From the NCBI GenBank assembly GCA_033557465.1, contig CM066037.1:199515156-199579155 (forward strand): a stretch of 64,000 nt of DNA, read 5' to 3'. Positions 10,822 through 21,720 of the stretch are shown here, one piece after another. Numbering within the stretch: position 1 is the stretch's first letter; each line of letters starts with the position of its first letter. The notes below the pieces were generated by a model. The model did no database searches. It saw only the letters and a program-made list of their open reading frames with translations, and had not been told where the DNA came from. Origin of the DNA: Ichthyophis bannanicus (lineage: Eukaryota; Chordata; Amphibia; Gymnophiona; Ichthyophiidae). The position numbers and the translations under genes are program-made.

Positions 10822-11000
10822 GAAGGGACCCAGGATATCAATGCTTGACCCAGTACAAGCATTGTGGAACCTGTGTCTTTTGGGGGAAACTGCTAGGTAC
10901 GTATGACCAACATTGGGCACTGTTGGAAACAGGATACTGGGCTTGATGGACCTAGGTCTGACCCAGTATGGCATATCTTGTGTTCTTATGTTCTTAATAT
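9428..11000 (+). mobile_element. CR1-type LINE copy, 5' truncated
   Basis: It begins in the middle of ORF2, just upstream of the RT domain, and ends in the CR1-style 3' end GACCCAGTATGGCATATCTTG followed by short TATGTTCT repeats near 10990. It is the same family as 24109-26216 and 29757-32715. The 3' untranslated part contains GGAAACAGGATACTGGGCTT. 5' truncation is normal for target-primed reverse transcription. Confidence 0.85.
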
Positions 11001-11154
11001 CTTGTGCTATATACTTTATTTGTGGGGGGGCTGTAAGGAGTTTGTAATTTCATACCTTGACTTGGATGCAAAAATACTATGTCCTGACTGCTTAGCAAAC
11101 GCTTTTTGCTTTTTAATAGTCCTAGTGGTGATCAAGATGATACCACTGAAGTCT

Positions 11155-11391
11155 GTGGAGTGGAAGAGTAGCCTAATGATTAGGCATGGAACAAGGGAAG
11201 CCAGGGTTTGAATCCTGCTGCTGCTCCTTGTGATCTTGGGCCAAACCCTTAACTTTTTTTTTTTTTTTTTTTACATCTAGCACATATTTAGGTTCTAAGC
11301 TCTCTGGATACAGGGAAATGCTTACTGTACCTGAATGCAACTTGCCTTGAGCTTATGAGAAAAGGTGGGAGTTAAATCCATTTCCCTTTCC
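11155..11391 (+). mobile_element. tRNA-derived SINE, with internal poly-T
   Basis: The head AGAGTAGCCTAATGATTAGG carries an A-box-like sequence and GGGTTTGAATCCTG resembles a B box, both RNA polymerase III promoter parts. The tail has AGCTCTCTGGATACAGGGAAA and CTGTACCTGAATGCAACTTG, matching the SINE tail at 56888-57115. An 18-20 bp T run at about 11252 replaces the middle part. Same family as 13164, 27519 and 56888. Confidence 0.7.
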
Positions 11392-13059
11392 TTTAGTAGA
11401 GTGATTATCTTCCTTAGTGAGTGACAAGAAAGGTATGAATTTGGCAGACCATAGGCTGGGCTTTTGGACACTCTTTTTTTTTTCTTTTTTTTTTTTTTTT
11501 GTTGGCAGTCTTGCTGTTTGTTTTTCTTTTTTCTGTTCCTTTTCATTTTATTTAAGGTATCCATTTTCGTACCCATTATTCTGTGTTTTGTATGCAGCAC
11601 TTTGGTAGGCAGTGTTTAATCTACCGCTGGCATTTTCATTTTTCACATATTAGAGAACAGTTGGTAGTTCATGGCTCAGAACTCAGCCACATATACAAAG
11701 GGAAATAACTTCCATGGTATGCATAGCACGATACATTAATGCTGTTCATTTCTGCCTATGCATTTCAGCTTAGCTGATTTTTAGGTTGACGTACTGCTGT
11801 AAAAGAGCCAGTATCCTACCTATTATTTAAATACATATCGATAGCGATCAAGTCACTTTTTTTTAATGTGCTCTGCAGTGACCGTACAGTGAGCTTTTAC
11901 TGAAGTGGTAACTCCCAGTAGCTCCAGTGTGCAAAGAACAAATGTCTCCTGCCGTCATAATTACTAAGGTACTTCTGGAGCAGGCGATGTTTGCTTTTCT
12001 TCTCAGGTGGAGCTACTAGGGGGTCATTATGATTATATTTCAGGACAATAAAAGAATAAGCATTTTTCATGGCTTTGAAAGTGCAGCAAAATCAGAACAG
12101 ATATTTAAATTAACGGGGAGCTGCCGAAGCTGTGATGGTTGTAAGGGAAATCATAGAGTTGTAATTGTGAGCTGCAGTTTGACTGTCTGTAGCCAGTCAT
12201 GTATCAAAAATTATTGTATAAAAAATGCAACTGTCTCTAGTTAGATTATGGGTGGGTAATAATTTGATGTTCAGTATGCTAATTCCTAGCTTCCAGTTGG
12301 TTTTTTTCTTAAGTCCTACTAGCTTTGTTAAAAAACAAAACAAAACAAACTTCTTGAGACCTTTTTAAATGTAAATAAAAAAAAGTGAGTTGATTCCCTC
12401 TATAGATAATTTGCTGCATTTGGTGACTTTGAGAATAGTGTAATTAAAGTATTTTCTCTGTGTAAAGTACATTTTTTACATGCAGAGAATGGCTACTATA
12501 TAATTGCACACCGGTATATGTGAAAAGTAGATGCCCTGCAAGATTGTGATAACTCGGGCATTGCCAGAGGTCATAGTTTAGATGGAGCCTGAAGCAAGGT
12601 TCCTTGCATATCTGTATTTTATAAACTGCCTGCGTGCATGCACACATGTACACATTCAGATCAGGTGTAAATTTGTGCGAGAGAATTTGAACTACCAAGG
12701 GTCATTGTATAAAGCATATTTTATAAAGGCACATAGGCATCTATGTTGCCTTTTTATAAAATAAAAAGACAAAAAATGCCAAGTGTCCTACTTTAAACAC
12801 CGCAAAAATTACAGACTAGGACACATGAAAAAATCAGTACACTTAAACTTTAACAAGTTCCAAGAGAGATCAGTTGGATTGTCATGTTGTGGCCCTTAGG
12901 CGTTGGTCCGGGGCGTCTGTTTCTGGAGTTTATATTGATGTCCTGCTTATATATCAGGGTAACTTGCTGTTCCTTGTCCTTCTCCTTCTCTTATCTGTTT
13001 GACTGTTTCTGTCCTCTACTCTGTCCTATCTTATAATGGCGTTCTTTTCTTATTTCCTT
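11392..13059. other. Unassigned AT-rich DNA with T-runs and a small hairpin repeat
   Basis: No supported gene. It has T-rich low complexity at 11470-11550 and a hairpin repeat at 12718-12762 with arms ATTTTATAAAGGCACATAGG and a near-complementary partner. Related text occurs at 20186-20226 and 28025-28060, suggesting a short dispersed element. Reading frames here are short and lack domain signals. Confidence 0.5.
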
Positions 13060-13140
13060 AAATGATGTAGTATTGTAAACCGCTCTAATACCTTTTGGTC
13101 TGAGCGGTATATCAAATTCAAATAATAAATAAACATAATT
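13060..13140 (+). repeat. L2-like LINE 3' tail
   Basis: TTGTAAACCGCTCTAATACC, then GAGCGGTATATCAAATTC and an AATAAATAAA tail. The same ACCGC...GCGGTATAT layout ends the LINE at 54877 and the fragment at 56035, so this is an extreme 3' fragment of that family or of a SINE sharing its tail. Confidence 0.6.
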
Positions 13141-13163
13141 TCATTTGCATTTCATCCCCTATA

Positions 13164-13345
13164 GAGTGGAGGAGTCGCCTAGTGGTTAGAGCAACTGCCT
13201 AGTACCCAGAAGATCAAGGGTTCGATTCTCACTGGCACTCCTTGTGACTTTGGGCAATCTACTTCCGGTGATACATTGCCAAGGAAACCCAGAGGTAGCT
13301 GGGTTGTTATGAGTCAACACTGACTTGATGACACTAAAAAAAAAA
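13164..13345 (+). mobile_element. tRNA-derived SINE
   Basis: The head GGAGGAGTCGCCTAGTGGTT contains an A-box-like sequence, and GGGTTCGATTCTCACTGGCA a B-box-like sequence. CACTCCTTGTGACTTTGGGC follows, then a tail with CCAGAGGTAGCTGGG and an A-rich end at about 13337. It has no intact tRNA cloverleaf function that I can argue for. Confidence 0.75.
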
Positions 13346-13502
13346 AGAAAAGTGTCTCTAGGACACAGCTTTTTTTTTTTTATTTAAACTTTTTTTCTTT
13401 AGTCATATGTTATCTTAGTTTGTTATTATAAACACATGGTACAATATGTAAAAACTCAAGTATCTCTTGAGTTAAACAGAGCAACAAAAACATATAAGGG
13501 TA

Positions 13503-13621
13503 GGTTTACTAAGCGGCGCTAGTGGTTCATGTGCGGTATGTGCACTGACATACCATGTTATTCAGTGGGATCTCAGTACCCATACCGTGTGCACACTGCT
13601 AGTGGTGCTTAGTAAACCTTT
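13503..13621. mobile_element. Small palindromic MITE-like element
   Basis: The inverted ends TAGGTTTACTAAGCGGCGCT and AGTGGTGCTTAGTAAACCTT bound about 119 bp. The interior is partly self-complementary (GCGGTATGTGCAC against GTGCACACTGC). The element is too small to code for anything. A target duplication is not clear. Confidence 0.55.
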
Positions 13622-13730
13622 CCCTTAGCTTGCATATCAAAAAGTATTACTTTCTAAATGTCTGTATCAAACAATTCTCCAAGCATACCAATCTCCTTGA
13701 ATATGCAACTTTTATGGTATTTCTTTTTCT

Positions 13731-15119
13731 CCAGGACCAAGCAGGAAGTCAGTCCTCACATATGGGTGACATCGACGTCGATGGAGCCCCTGCGGAGCAT
13801 TTCCCCAGCTTTCTATGAAAGCCTTTGGGAATACTGCACGCATGGGGAGTCCCCTTCCCACCTAAAGATGCCATCTTGCTCAGTCTTTCTTTTTCCGTGG
13901 AGCCCGTCGGACGTCTGTCCTAGTTCACCCGGAAAATAGTTAGATTTTTTTCTTGCTATTCCTGCGATTTCATCGCGGCTGTTTGCCCGGTTCGATGCTG
14001 GTTCCCCTTCCCGCCGGGTTCGGTACACCGGTATCGAGCCCGTTTTCATTTTTTCGTTTTTTGCCCTTCGTGGCTGGCGTTCACACCCTTTTTTCTTTTT
14101 CCCTGGAAGGCCGGTCCTTTGACCTCGCGGGGGCTCTTTTTTCACCGATGGCTTCCAGTGGTTTTAAAAAGTGTGATCGGTGCAAGAAACTAATGTCTCT
14201 CACCGACACACACGACTGCTGCCTTTGGTGCCTCGGTCCGGATCATGATCCTAAGATCTGTGGACCGTGTGGCAAAATGTCCACTAAGGAACTGCGAAGT
14301 CGCCAGCATCAAAAGAAAAGGCTTTTCTCGGATTCAGCCTCTGGCCGGGCCCGGACCTCGTCTGAGGCCTCGACGTCTTGGGAGTCTGACCCCGAGCATC
14401 GTCGGGGTTCCTCGGACAGGAGGTCCCCCGAGCGGGAGCGAAAGAGGAAGAAGCGGCTAACGAGGGCGGCATCGGAGGAGGTCCCTGGCTCCTCGAGGGT
14501 TAGGTCTCGGACCCCCGACCGCCGTCCCGGGTCCGTGGAACAGGAGAAGCCATCAAAAGTGCCTCGTGTGGAGCCGGAGTCTGCTGGACACGTAAGTCCT
14601 GTTGTCCTCAAGGACTCTCCTCCCAGGGAGCCGACGTCAGGCCCAGCGCCGCCGGGCCCCGCCCGATGGCTGCTGAGTCTCCTGAGCTGGGTCTCAGGCT
14701 GACAGCCTTGGAGTGCAGACTGTCTGCCTTCATGGATCAGCAGTGGGTGCTGATGGCCAGCCTTGCTAGCGCATCTGCCCCGACCACCGGGACATCGACG
14801 TCGAAGTCGACCCCGGAGACCGAGCTGATACTCGAGACCATGAAGGCTCGAGGTCGTCCTCGGTCGCGGTCACCCTCGACCTCCCGGTCAGGACCGAGGG
14901 CATCGACGCCAGTGCCTTCGGCATTGGGGCGGGTGCTGCCGGGCCCCGCGCGGTCGGAGCCCGACTCCTCTTCGGACGAGTCCGCCTGGGAGACAGAGGA
15001 TGAGGAGTCCCCTGATACCTTCAAGACTCGGTGTGTCCCGTCGGACTCACCGCAGTCTGAGCCCCGAGTAGATCCCCTCTGGAGGATACCCGGTTCTCGG
15101 AGTTCATTCGGGATATTAT
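13731..15119 (+). mobile_element. DIRS-like retroelement copy 2, 5' end plus gag
   Basis: The left end CCAGGACCAAGCAGGAAGTC and the leader (GTGACATCGACGTCGATGGA, AAAGCCTTTGGGA, CTTCCCACCTAAAGATGCCA) match copies 1 and 3. The element stops abruptly near 15119, within the gag block that continues as FQDFIREVARG in copy 3. It is GC-rich relative to its surroundings, with many CG dinucleotides in the gag. Confidence 0.75.
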
Positions 15120-15121
15120 GA
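14148..15121 (+). pseudogene. DIRS gag-like protein, C-terminally truncated, one frameshift (copy 2)
   Basis: The start at 14148 gives MASSGFKKCDRCKKLMSLTD followed by HDCCLWCLGPDHDPKICGPC, a CxxC / HxCCxxCLGxDHxxxxCxxC pattern typical of DIRS Gag N-termini. A long Ser/Arg/Pro/Glu-rich, low-complexity linker follows (residues about 60-180), with ERKRKKR as a candidate nuclear localisation signal. The frame shifts near 14660 (around GGCCCCGCCCGATGGC) and continues as ELGLRLTALECRLSAFMDQQ to a stop at 15119-15121. The conserved C-terminal gag block is missing. Its role would be RNA packaging for the element. Confidence 0.75.
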
Positions 15122-15430
15122 GATTATAGTTCTCTGGATGCTGTAGAGTAAGATTGCATTCTTTTTTCTTGTAGCAACCACTTTAGAGTTACTACTCCCT
15201 GATTAGAGCTTTGAGGAGGCCCTTCCAGCTCATCTCACCTCAGGCAACAGATTTCCTTGAGCCACCCCTGGCTGCCAGCATTGAAAGCTCAGGGTTGTTG
15301 TGAATCCTTTGCACTTGGAAGACTCTGTCAGCCATGCCCCCTTCTAACACATGCTTTATTTGTCAGAAGGAGCAGGATTGTCAAGACCTTCCAGGGGCAC
15401 ATGTGTCATAACTGCATTTTTGTTTTTAAA
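15122..15430. other. Unassigned DNA
   Basis: Lies between the DIRS copy 2 truncation and a purine-rich repeat tract. I see no repeat or coding homology in it. Confidence 0.4.
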
Positions 15431-16175
15431 TTGCTGCCACTGACAGACATTGAGAGAGGCAGCGGTAGGCCAAGGGGAAGTGGCGGAAAGGGAGAGAAGT
15501 GATATTAGACAGGAGGGAGGCACAGAGGGGAATACTGGCAATTGGGAGATGGAAGACAGAAAAAGAACATGGAATGGAGTAGAGGGCAGATGCTGAACAT
15601 GGGAGGGCATAGAGTGATGCAGGGCAGATGCTGGGCATGAGGAGGAGATGAGATGCTGGACCCAGGGGGAGGGAGGAAGTGAGAAGAGAGATGCTGGTCA
15701 CCTGGATGAGGAGATGCTGGATATCTGGGGAGTGGACAGTGATGGAAAAGGGAGATGTTAGATAGCTGGGGGTGGTAAGGAAGGGGAGATGTTAGCTGGG
15801 GGTGGGGGTAAGGAGAGATGCTGGACTGGGATGGTGGGGAAGGGGAAGTGATTACGGAGCAGTGAGAAGGAATGAGAGTTGACATGGGGTAGGGAGATGG
15901 GAGAAATGGAGTTAGTGAGAGGGTGAGGAAGCAGGGAGAGGGAGAGATGGGGAATGGGAGGACTGGGGTGAGGTAGATACAGTGTAAAAAAAAAAAAAAA
16001 GGGCAAAATCAGAATGGACTGAAAAGCAGAAAAATAAATAGAAAAAAGCTGAAAGTTTAATGTCAGAGAAGGATATAGGGGAGGAAGTGAGGACAGGAGG
16101 TGAGAAAAGAAATGACAAATACTGTAGGAACAGCAATAAGAAAAGACAGAAACCAAAAACTGGAAGTGAGATGAT
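15430..16175 (-). repeat. Purine-rich degenerate tandem repeat, hAT-interior related
   Basis: Degenerate units GAGATGCTGGAC...GGGGG recur every 30-50 bp between 15590 and 15860. The minus strand of 15900-16160 resembles the CT-rich block at 1520-1925 (a TTTCTGTCTTTTCTTATTGC-type run followed by CCATTCTGATTTTGCCC). Minus-strand Ser/Pro/Leu-rich open frames are compositional and are not genes. Confidence 0.5.
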
Positions 16176-16439
16176 GAGGTAAATATTGCCAGATTGATTA
16201 GAAAAAAATTATTTTCAATTTAATGATTGAAATTTTGGTTTTTGAAATTTACATCTGCAATTTTTATATTTTGTATATTACAGTAGGGAAATGCATTGCT
16301 GTTTCTACAGTATTTCCTTGGTGATTAGTCTGCTTGGAAGTGATACTGTTGCAATCGGGGAATGGTGGGGAGAAGAGAGTGACTCCTCATCCCTCCCCCA
16401 CCCCATAGAAAGAGAAACATGACGACAGAAGAAAAACCA

Positions 16440-16713
16440 CATGGCCTATCTAGTCTGCCCTTCTATATCAACCACTACAACAATCCCCTTTTTTCCTTTA
16501 GTGATGGAAAAGGGAGATGTTAGACAGCTGGTGTTGGTAAGGAAGGGGAGCATCCCAGATTTGCCTGGAAAAAATCTGGTAACCTTACCCTATGTACAAC
16601 ATATTCCCCCGCTTTCCCTTTCCCACCACTCCATGTTCAGAATCTCCTCTCTCTCTGTCCCCCCCCCCTCACCGTGTCCAGCATCTTCTCTCTCCCCCAT
16701 CCTGTGTCCAGCT
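16440..16713. repeat. Mixed repeat debris: LINE 3'-end-like and CT-rich inverted piece
   Basis: CCACATGGCCTATCTAGTCTGCCC resembles the 3' end text of the LINE at 22163. GTGATGGAAAAGGGAGATGT at 16501 repeats 15738. 16595-16712 is CT-rich and complementary in type to the purine tract at 15590-15860 (CCATGTTCAGAATCTCCTCT against its complement). Confidence 0.45.
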
Positions 16714-16839
16714 TATCTACTGTGTGCAATTCCGGTCACCATATCTTAAAAAGACTATAGCAGAATTAGAAAAGGTACAGAGAAGAGTGAGCAAAATGAT
16801 ACAGGTGATAGAAGGATACTGCTATGAGGAAAGGCTTCA
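16714..16839 (+). pseudogene. CR1 ORF2 fragment
   Basis: The translation VQFRSPYLKKTIAELEKVQR followed by [18 protein letters not shown] matches the segment after the RT domain of the CR1 copies at 10400 and 32120. Only about 42 codons are kept, and they continue directly into a different LINE. Confidence 0.75.
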
Positions 16840-17221
16840 GTGTCTCTTCTGGTGGTTCCTCCTCTACTGCTATCCCTCTTTCAGTTGGTGTACCCCAAGG
16901 ATCTGTTCTAGGCTCTCTCCTTTTCTCTTTCTATACCCAGTCCCTCGGTTCTCTCATCTCCTCCCATGGCTTTCAATATCATTTTTAAGCTGATGACTCA
17001 GATCTACTGTATCTACTGATATTTCTCTTACACGCCAAGCCTGTATATCTGCCTGCCTATCTGACATCGCTGCCTGGATGACTCACCGTTGTTTGAAATT
17101 GAGCGTGGCCAAAACTAAACTTATTTTTTCCCCCATACCCTCTTCCCCCTCCCCTTCTCTATCTCTGTTGATAACACTCTTCTGCTTCCTGTTTTCTCAG
17201 CCCTCAACCTTGCAATCCAAC
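16840..17221 (+). pseudogene. L2-like LINE RT fragment
   Basis: Frame-broken text equivalent to [33 protein letters not shown] and MTHRCLKLSVAKTKLI matches the minus-strand LINE at 45100-45420 (the same SLYTQSLG...SSHGFQY and MSHRRLKLNMAKTELLIF blocks). It is bounded by a CR1 fragment on the left and by DIRS RT after a G run on the right. Confidence 0.7.
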
Positions 17222-17636
17222 CCGGGGGGGGGGGGAGGTTTTGACTCCCAGGGCAGGGCCTCCCCTCTTCCAGGAGATCTTCACCAGCCCACAAGGGGGT
17301 GCCTGGCATTCTTTGCCCACAGACGGGCCAATATCACCTCGACAAGTGGATACTGAAAGTGGTAAGAGAGGGAGATCGTCTCCACCTACAGCAGATACCA
17401 CCCAGGTTCTTTCTAGGAGAGCCGGTGAGACCCCTCCTTCACCAGACTCTTCTGCTCACAGAGCTCGCAGGTCTGATCAGGGACAATGCAGTAGAGCCTG
17501 TACCCAAGCACCTATGGGGGAAAAGGCTTCTACTCCAGATACTTCCTTGTCCCAAACAGAACTGGGGTCCTCAGGCCCACACTAGACCTACAAAACTTAA
17601 ACAAGTTTCTGCTGAGGGAGAAGTTCAAGATGATCT
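17222..17636 (+). pseudogene. DIRS reverse transcriptase, N-terminal fragment
   Basis: The translation across two frames gives DKWILKVVREGDRLHLQQIP, then LTELAGLIRDNAVEPVP and LDLQNLNKFLLREKFKM. This is the N-terminal RT pattern of DIRS and LTR-type RTs (W-I..V..G, AIEPVP, L-D-L-x-x-L-N). It joins directly, at CTCCAG, to the left end of DIRS copy 3, so either copy 3 inserted here or two DIRS pieces recombined. Confidence 0.7.
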
Positions 17637-19424
17637 CCAGGAACAAGCAGGAATGTAGTCTTCACATATGGTTATCGTCGGTACAGACGGAGCTTGCGCG
17701 GGAACGCTCCCCAGCATCCAATTAGAAAGCCTTTGGGAGCATCCCACAGCGCCTGCATGCTGCCTTCCCGCCTTTCCCAACTGCCTCTCTCCAGTTCTTC
17801 GTTTTCCGCGGAGCCAGCAGGTGGTTGTTCCTGTCACCGCAGAAAATATTTCCTTATTCTTCTTTTTTGTGGTCGCGTCTGCCTTCCTCGACGCTATACC
17901 GGTACCACCGGTTCTTTCTTTCTTTCTTTTAAAAAAAAAAATAGTATTTTTTTCCAAACTTTTTTCTTTCCCAGGTGCACGCGCCATTTTGGGCCTTAGG
18001 CCCAAAATTTCCTCCACTATGGAAAAACCCACTCCGGGTTTCAAAAAGTGCACCAAGTGTGGCAGTACCATCTCCGTCACTGACACCCATGAGTGGTGTC
18101 TCAAATGTTTAGGTCCTGACCACTCCATCTCGGAGTGTATGGCTTGTGCCATGATGTCCAAGAGGGGTCGACAAAACCGAGCTGCTAAGCTCAGCACCCT
18201 TTTTCCCTCCGATGCAGCTTCTGTGGCATCGACGTCTTCCAGGGCTTTGTCTTCCTCCCATGGATCTCAGGTAACTAAAAATAAGTCTGGCCGACCCTCA
18301 AAGGGTAGATCTCCTTCCAAGCATCGAGATGCCTCTGGCGTTGCCCTTGAGGGGTCTGTAACGGCAAAATTGCCCCGGCGGGAGGCTTCGGCTTCCAAAG
18401 CATTATCGGGGCTCCAGGATGTTCTCAAGGCCTCGACCTCGGCAGAACTACTGGTGCCATGCTCTGGGGTACCAGCTGCTTTCTCTGGTACCGACACCCA
18501 GGCATCGGTAGCGTCGATAGACCAGAGGTTCCTGGCTATTGAACGCAGTCTGGTGGCTCTCCTTGCGGCATCGACACCCTAGGAACCGCGTCAGACAGTT
18601 CAACCGGTACCGGCACCGACTCCGGCACCGGTATCGGTACAGGTATCGACATCAGTGTCCGCTTTGCCGGCACCCAGTCATGCTATGCCTTCCGGTACCG
18701 ATACACCGGTACCGATTCCCCCCGGTACCGACTTCGGTCGGTACGGGTATCGTGCTCTACAGGAGCATCCGGACAGAAGGTACTTTGAATCCTCGGAGGA
18801 ATCTGAGGATTCGGACAGCTCTGTCGGTACCGGAATACTTCTCCCGGAGGAGCCTTCCTCTCCTAAACATAGGATGTCTCCTTCAGAAGATATCTCCTTT
18901 CAGGATTTTATCAGGGAGGTGGCTCGAGGTCTTTCCATTACTGTGGCTCCCGAAACAGAGCCCAGGGCAAAGGAGTTGGAGATTCTACAATATCCCAAAG
19001 CTCCTAAGGAGGCAGCTACTTTGCCTATCCATGAGATCTTATATGATCTCATGCTAAGAATGTGGGAAACACCTCTTACCACCTCTCCTCACTCTCGTAG
19101 ACTGGATACCATGTATCGAGTGCCTCCTTGTCCTGGTTTCCAGAAAACTCAGCTTCCTCACCACTCTATTGTAGTGGAGTCAGCTATGAGGAGGATCAGG
19201 AGTACAAAGAGGAATGCCTCTAATCCTCCGGGACGTGAGTGTAGAACTTTGGATGCCTTTGGACGTCGTACTTTCCAGGCTTCCATGCTTTCTGCCAGGA
19301 TCAGTTCCTATATTTTATATATGGGAACGTTCCTTAAAGAAGTCACAGGAGACTTGGAGATTTTAAGCCCTCTCCTTCCTGATGATAAGAGGCAGGATTT
19401 TCTCACACTCGTGACACATTAGTT
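17637..19424 (+). mobile_element. DIRS-like retroelement copy 3, 5' end plus gag
   Basis: The left end CCAGGAACAAGCAGGAATGT and leader match copies 1 and 2 at lower identity. The copy runs through a nearly whole gag and ends right after it. No RT follows downstream; the next sequence (GTCCTGCCAAGATGGTGCC) is unrelated. Confidence 0.72.
18019..19422 (+). pseudogene. DIRS gag-like protein with a single in-frame stop (copy 3)
   Basis: The start at 18019 gives MEKPTPGFKKCTKCGSTISV, then HEWCLKCLGPDHSISECMAC, the DIRS Gag zinc-finger-like N-terminus. One frame runs from 18019 to the stop at 19420-19422 (468 codons) with only one internal stop, TAG at 18580-18582. Residues about 60-190 are Ser-rich and residues 190-245 are a Pro/Thr/Val repeat with many CGGTACCG-type codons. 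The C-terminal block has FQDFIREVARGLSI, LDTMYRVPPCPGFQKTQLP, VVESAMRRIRS and ARISSYILYMGTFLKE, typical of DIRS Gag. It is the best preserved gag in the window. Confidence 0.8.
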
Positions 19425-20690
19425 AAGGTCCTGCCAAGATGGTGCCAACTGCAAGTTCCAAATTGCAGTGCCATCTTTTTGAAAAATATAGAATTAAAGC
19501 ATCCATCTATTTTTCATAACACTGGGAAGAGACAATTTATATCTTGCAGTTAGAAAAGAAAGTCTCTTCCCTCTTATTGGGCACATCTGGACTTCCAGGT
19601 TTCACTAAAGGCTTCTTAACTGTTTATGACTGTGTTACACTCACAGTGAAAATGGAAAATCTTGAACTGCTGTGTAATAGGTGTCTTAGAATTATGTGCA
19701 AGTCCATTATCGGCAAACATACCACCAGCTGGAGGATATGTTTAAGCAGAGTGGAAATATTTACTATGACTTTGCTATTTGACATTATATCCCTGTTTGT
19801 TTTTTTAAGTAGAAAGCAATTCATGCTCTAAAACTGTTGAACCGGAGATCAGGGGTGATCAGGCATGCTGTGACAAAATACATACAGACATTCCAAGACA
19901 GTGAATAGTTAGGTAATAAGGTTATAGATTTAGGAACTCAAATGATGAATCAATACCAGGTGACTTATTTTGATCCGGGGATACAATTAGCCTATATATT
20001 GTGGTTAAATACAGTTGAACAGACATAGTTTAAAATACACAATAGCGCCTACACTAATGCCTGTTTTTATGGATCTTGTGCCCACAGATATCAATATTTC
20101 ATTCACCCATACACAGAATGAAGTGCAATTACAGGGGGTAATTGTATGGCAGGTTGAGAGGACAAGAAGGCACTTATTTTTGGTCTATTTTATAAAGACA
20201 CATAGGCACCCATGAGCTTTTAAAATATTAGGGGTAATCTGGCAGAAATTACAGCTAGATGGAAACTGCAGATATGTACACCAGTTCAGGAGTTTTAAAT
20301 GTAAGCGTGTACAGTCTGTGTGACCACATGTATTTTGTAAAGAATGCCTCTACTTTGTGACTCTGCCAGTGCAATGATCAAATTGCCCCAGAACACGCCT
20401 ACATGTGCGGCATGTAAAAATATGCGCCACCTTGTTACTATGCATACTTTTACGTAAAACAAGGTTTTACACATGGGAAACGTTTATACACTTAATCCTA
20501 TAGACTGTAATCTTACCAGCCGTTTTCCCGGGGACAGTGTCTCCAAATTGGTTAGTTTTGCACATACAATGACAGCAGTGAACCTTGCTCAAAGCAGTAA
20601 TATGTGGGGTACGATTTCCATCTCTAAATTTACTGCTAATGCTTGACTTGGTATTTGTTTGTGTCAAAGAGAGCCTCCTTCTGGAATTCA
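19425..20690. other. Unassigned AT-rich DNA
   Basis: No supported gene. 20186-20226 carries the TATTTTATAAAGACACATAGG motif shared with 12718 and 28025. Other short frames show no domain. Confidence 0.45.
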
Positions 20691-21720
20691 TTATAAGAAC
20701 ATAAGAAATGCCATACTGAGTCAGACCAAGATCTATCAAGCCCAGTATCCTGTTTTCAACAGTGGCCAATCCAGGTCACAAGTACCTAGCAGGTTCCCAA
20801 AAAGGCACACAGGTTCCACAATGCTTGACTCGGGGTAAGCAGTAGATTTCCCGGGCCCTCTTGATAATGGTTTATGGATCTTTCCTCCAGGAACTTGTAC
20901 AAACCTGTTTTAAACTCATCTATACTAACAGCTTTTACTACATCCTCTGGTAATGAATTCCAGAGTTTGATTACGCGTTGGGTAAAAAAACAACATGTTT
21001 TTCTTATTAGTCTTAAATGGGATACATTGTAGCTTCATTGCGTGTCCTCTAGTCTTTCTACATTTTGATGGTGTAAACAATCAATCTACTTTTACCTCAT
21101 CTATCATATCTCCCCTCAGCCGTCTCTTTTCCAAGTTGAAGAGCCCTAACCTTTTAAGCTTCTCCTCAAAGGGGTATCCTCCCATCCCCTTTACCATATT
21201 GGTGGCTCTTCTCTGTATTTTTTCTCATTCTGTGTTATCCTTTTTAAGATATGGTGACCAGAATTGCACACAATATTCAAGGTGCGGTCGCACCATGGAG
21301 CGATATAGAGGCATTAAAATATCCTTGGCTTTATTCTCCATTCACGATGACACCTAAATCTTTTTCCTGGGTGGTGCTTTCTAAGGTGGTACCGTAGTTT
21401 ATGGTGGTCTTTCCTAGGTGCAGAACTTTTCACTTGTCCACATTAAATTTCATCTGCCATTTGGATGTCCAGTCTTCCAATGTACCAAAGTCCTCTTGCA
21501 ATGTTTCACAATCCTCTTGTGTTTTAACAACTATGAATAATTTTGTGTAGTTTGCAAATTTGATCACCGCACCCGTTTTTACCATTTCCAAGTATTTTAT
21601 GAATATGTTAAGAAGCAGCAAGCCTCGCAGAGATCCCTGGGGAACTCCACAATTCACCTTTTCCCATTGAGAAAATTAACCATTTAGCCATACTCTCTGC
21701 TTTCTATCTGCACATATAGG
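20691..21720 (-). pseudogene. CR1-type LINE 3' half, decayed
   Basis: On the minus strand the 3' end is at 20691 (GAACATAAGAAATGCCATACT complement style, then the CAGTATCCTGTTTTCAACAG text). The coding part reads upstream to about 21710: VNCGVPQGSLRGLLLLNIFI, VIKFANYTKLFIVVKTQEDC and LEDWTSKWQMKFNVDK. The catalytic FADD is mutated to FANY. It is the same broad family as the plus-strand CR1 copies but more diverged. Confidence 0.75.

Noticed and set aside
11322..11608. Lys-rich and Phe-rich frames around 11470-11520
   Set aside because: Produced by an A/T homopolymer tract.
15356..16156. Several minus-strand Ser/Pro/Leu-rich frames
   Set aside because: Translation of the complement of a purine-rich degenerate repeat in three overlapping frames.
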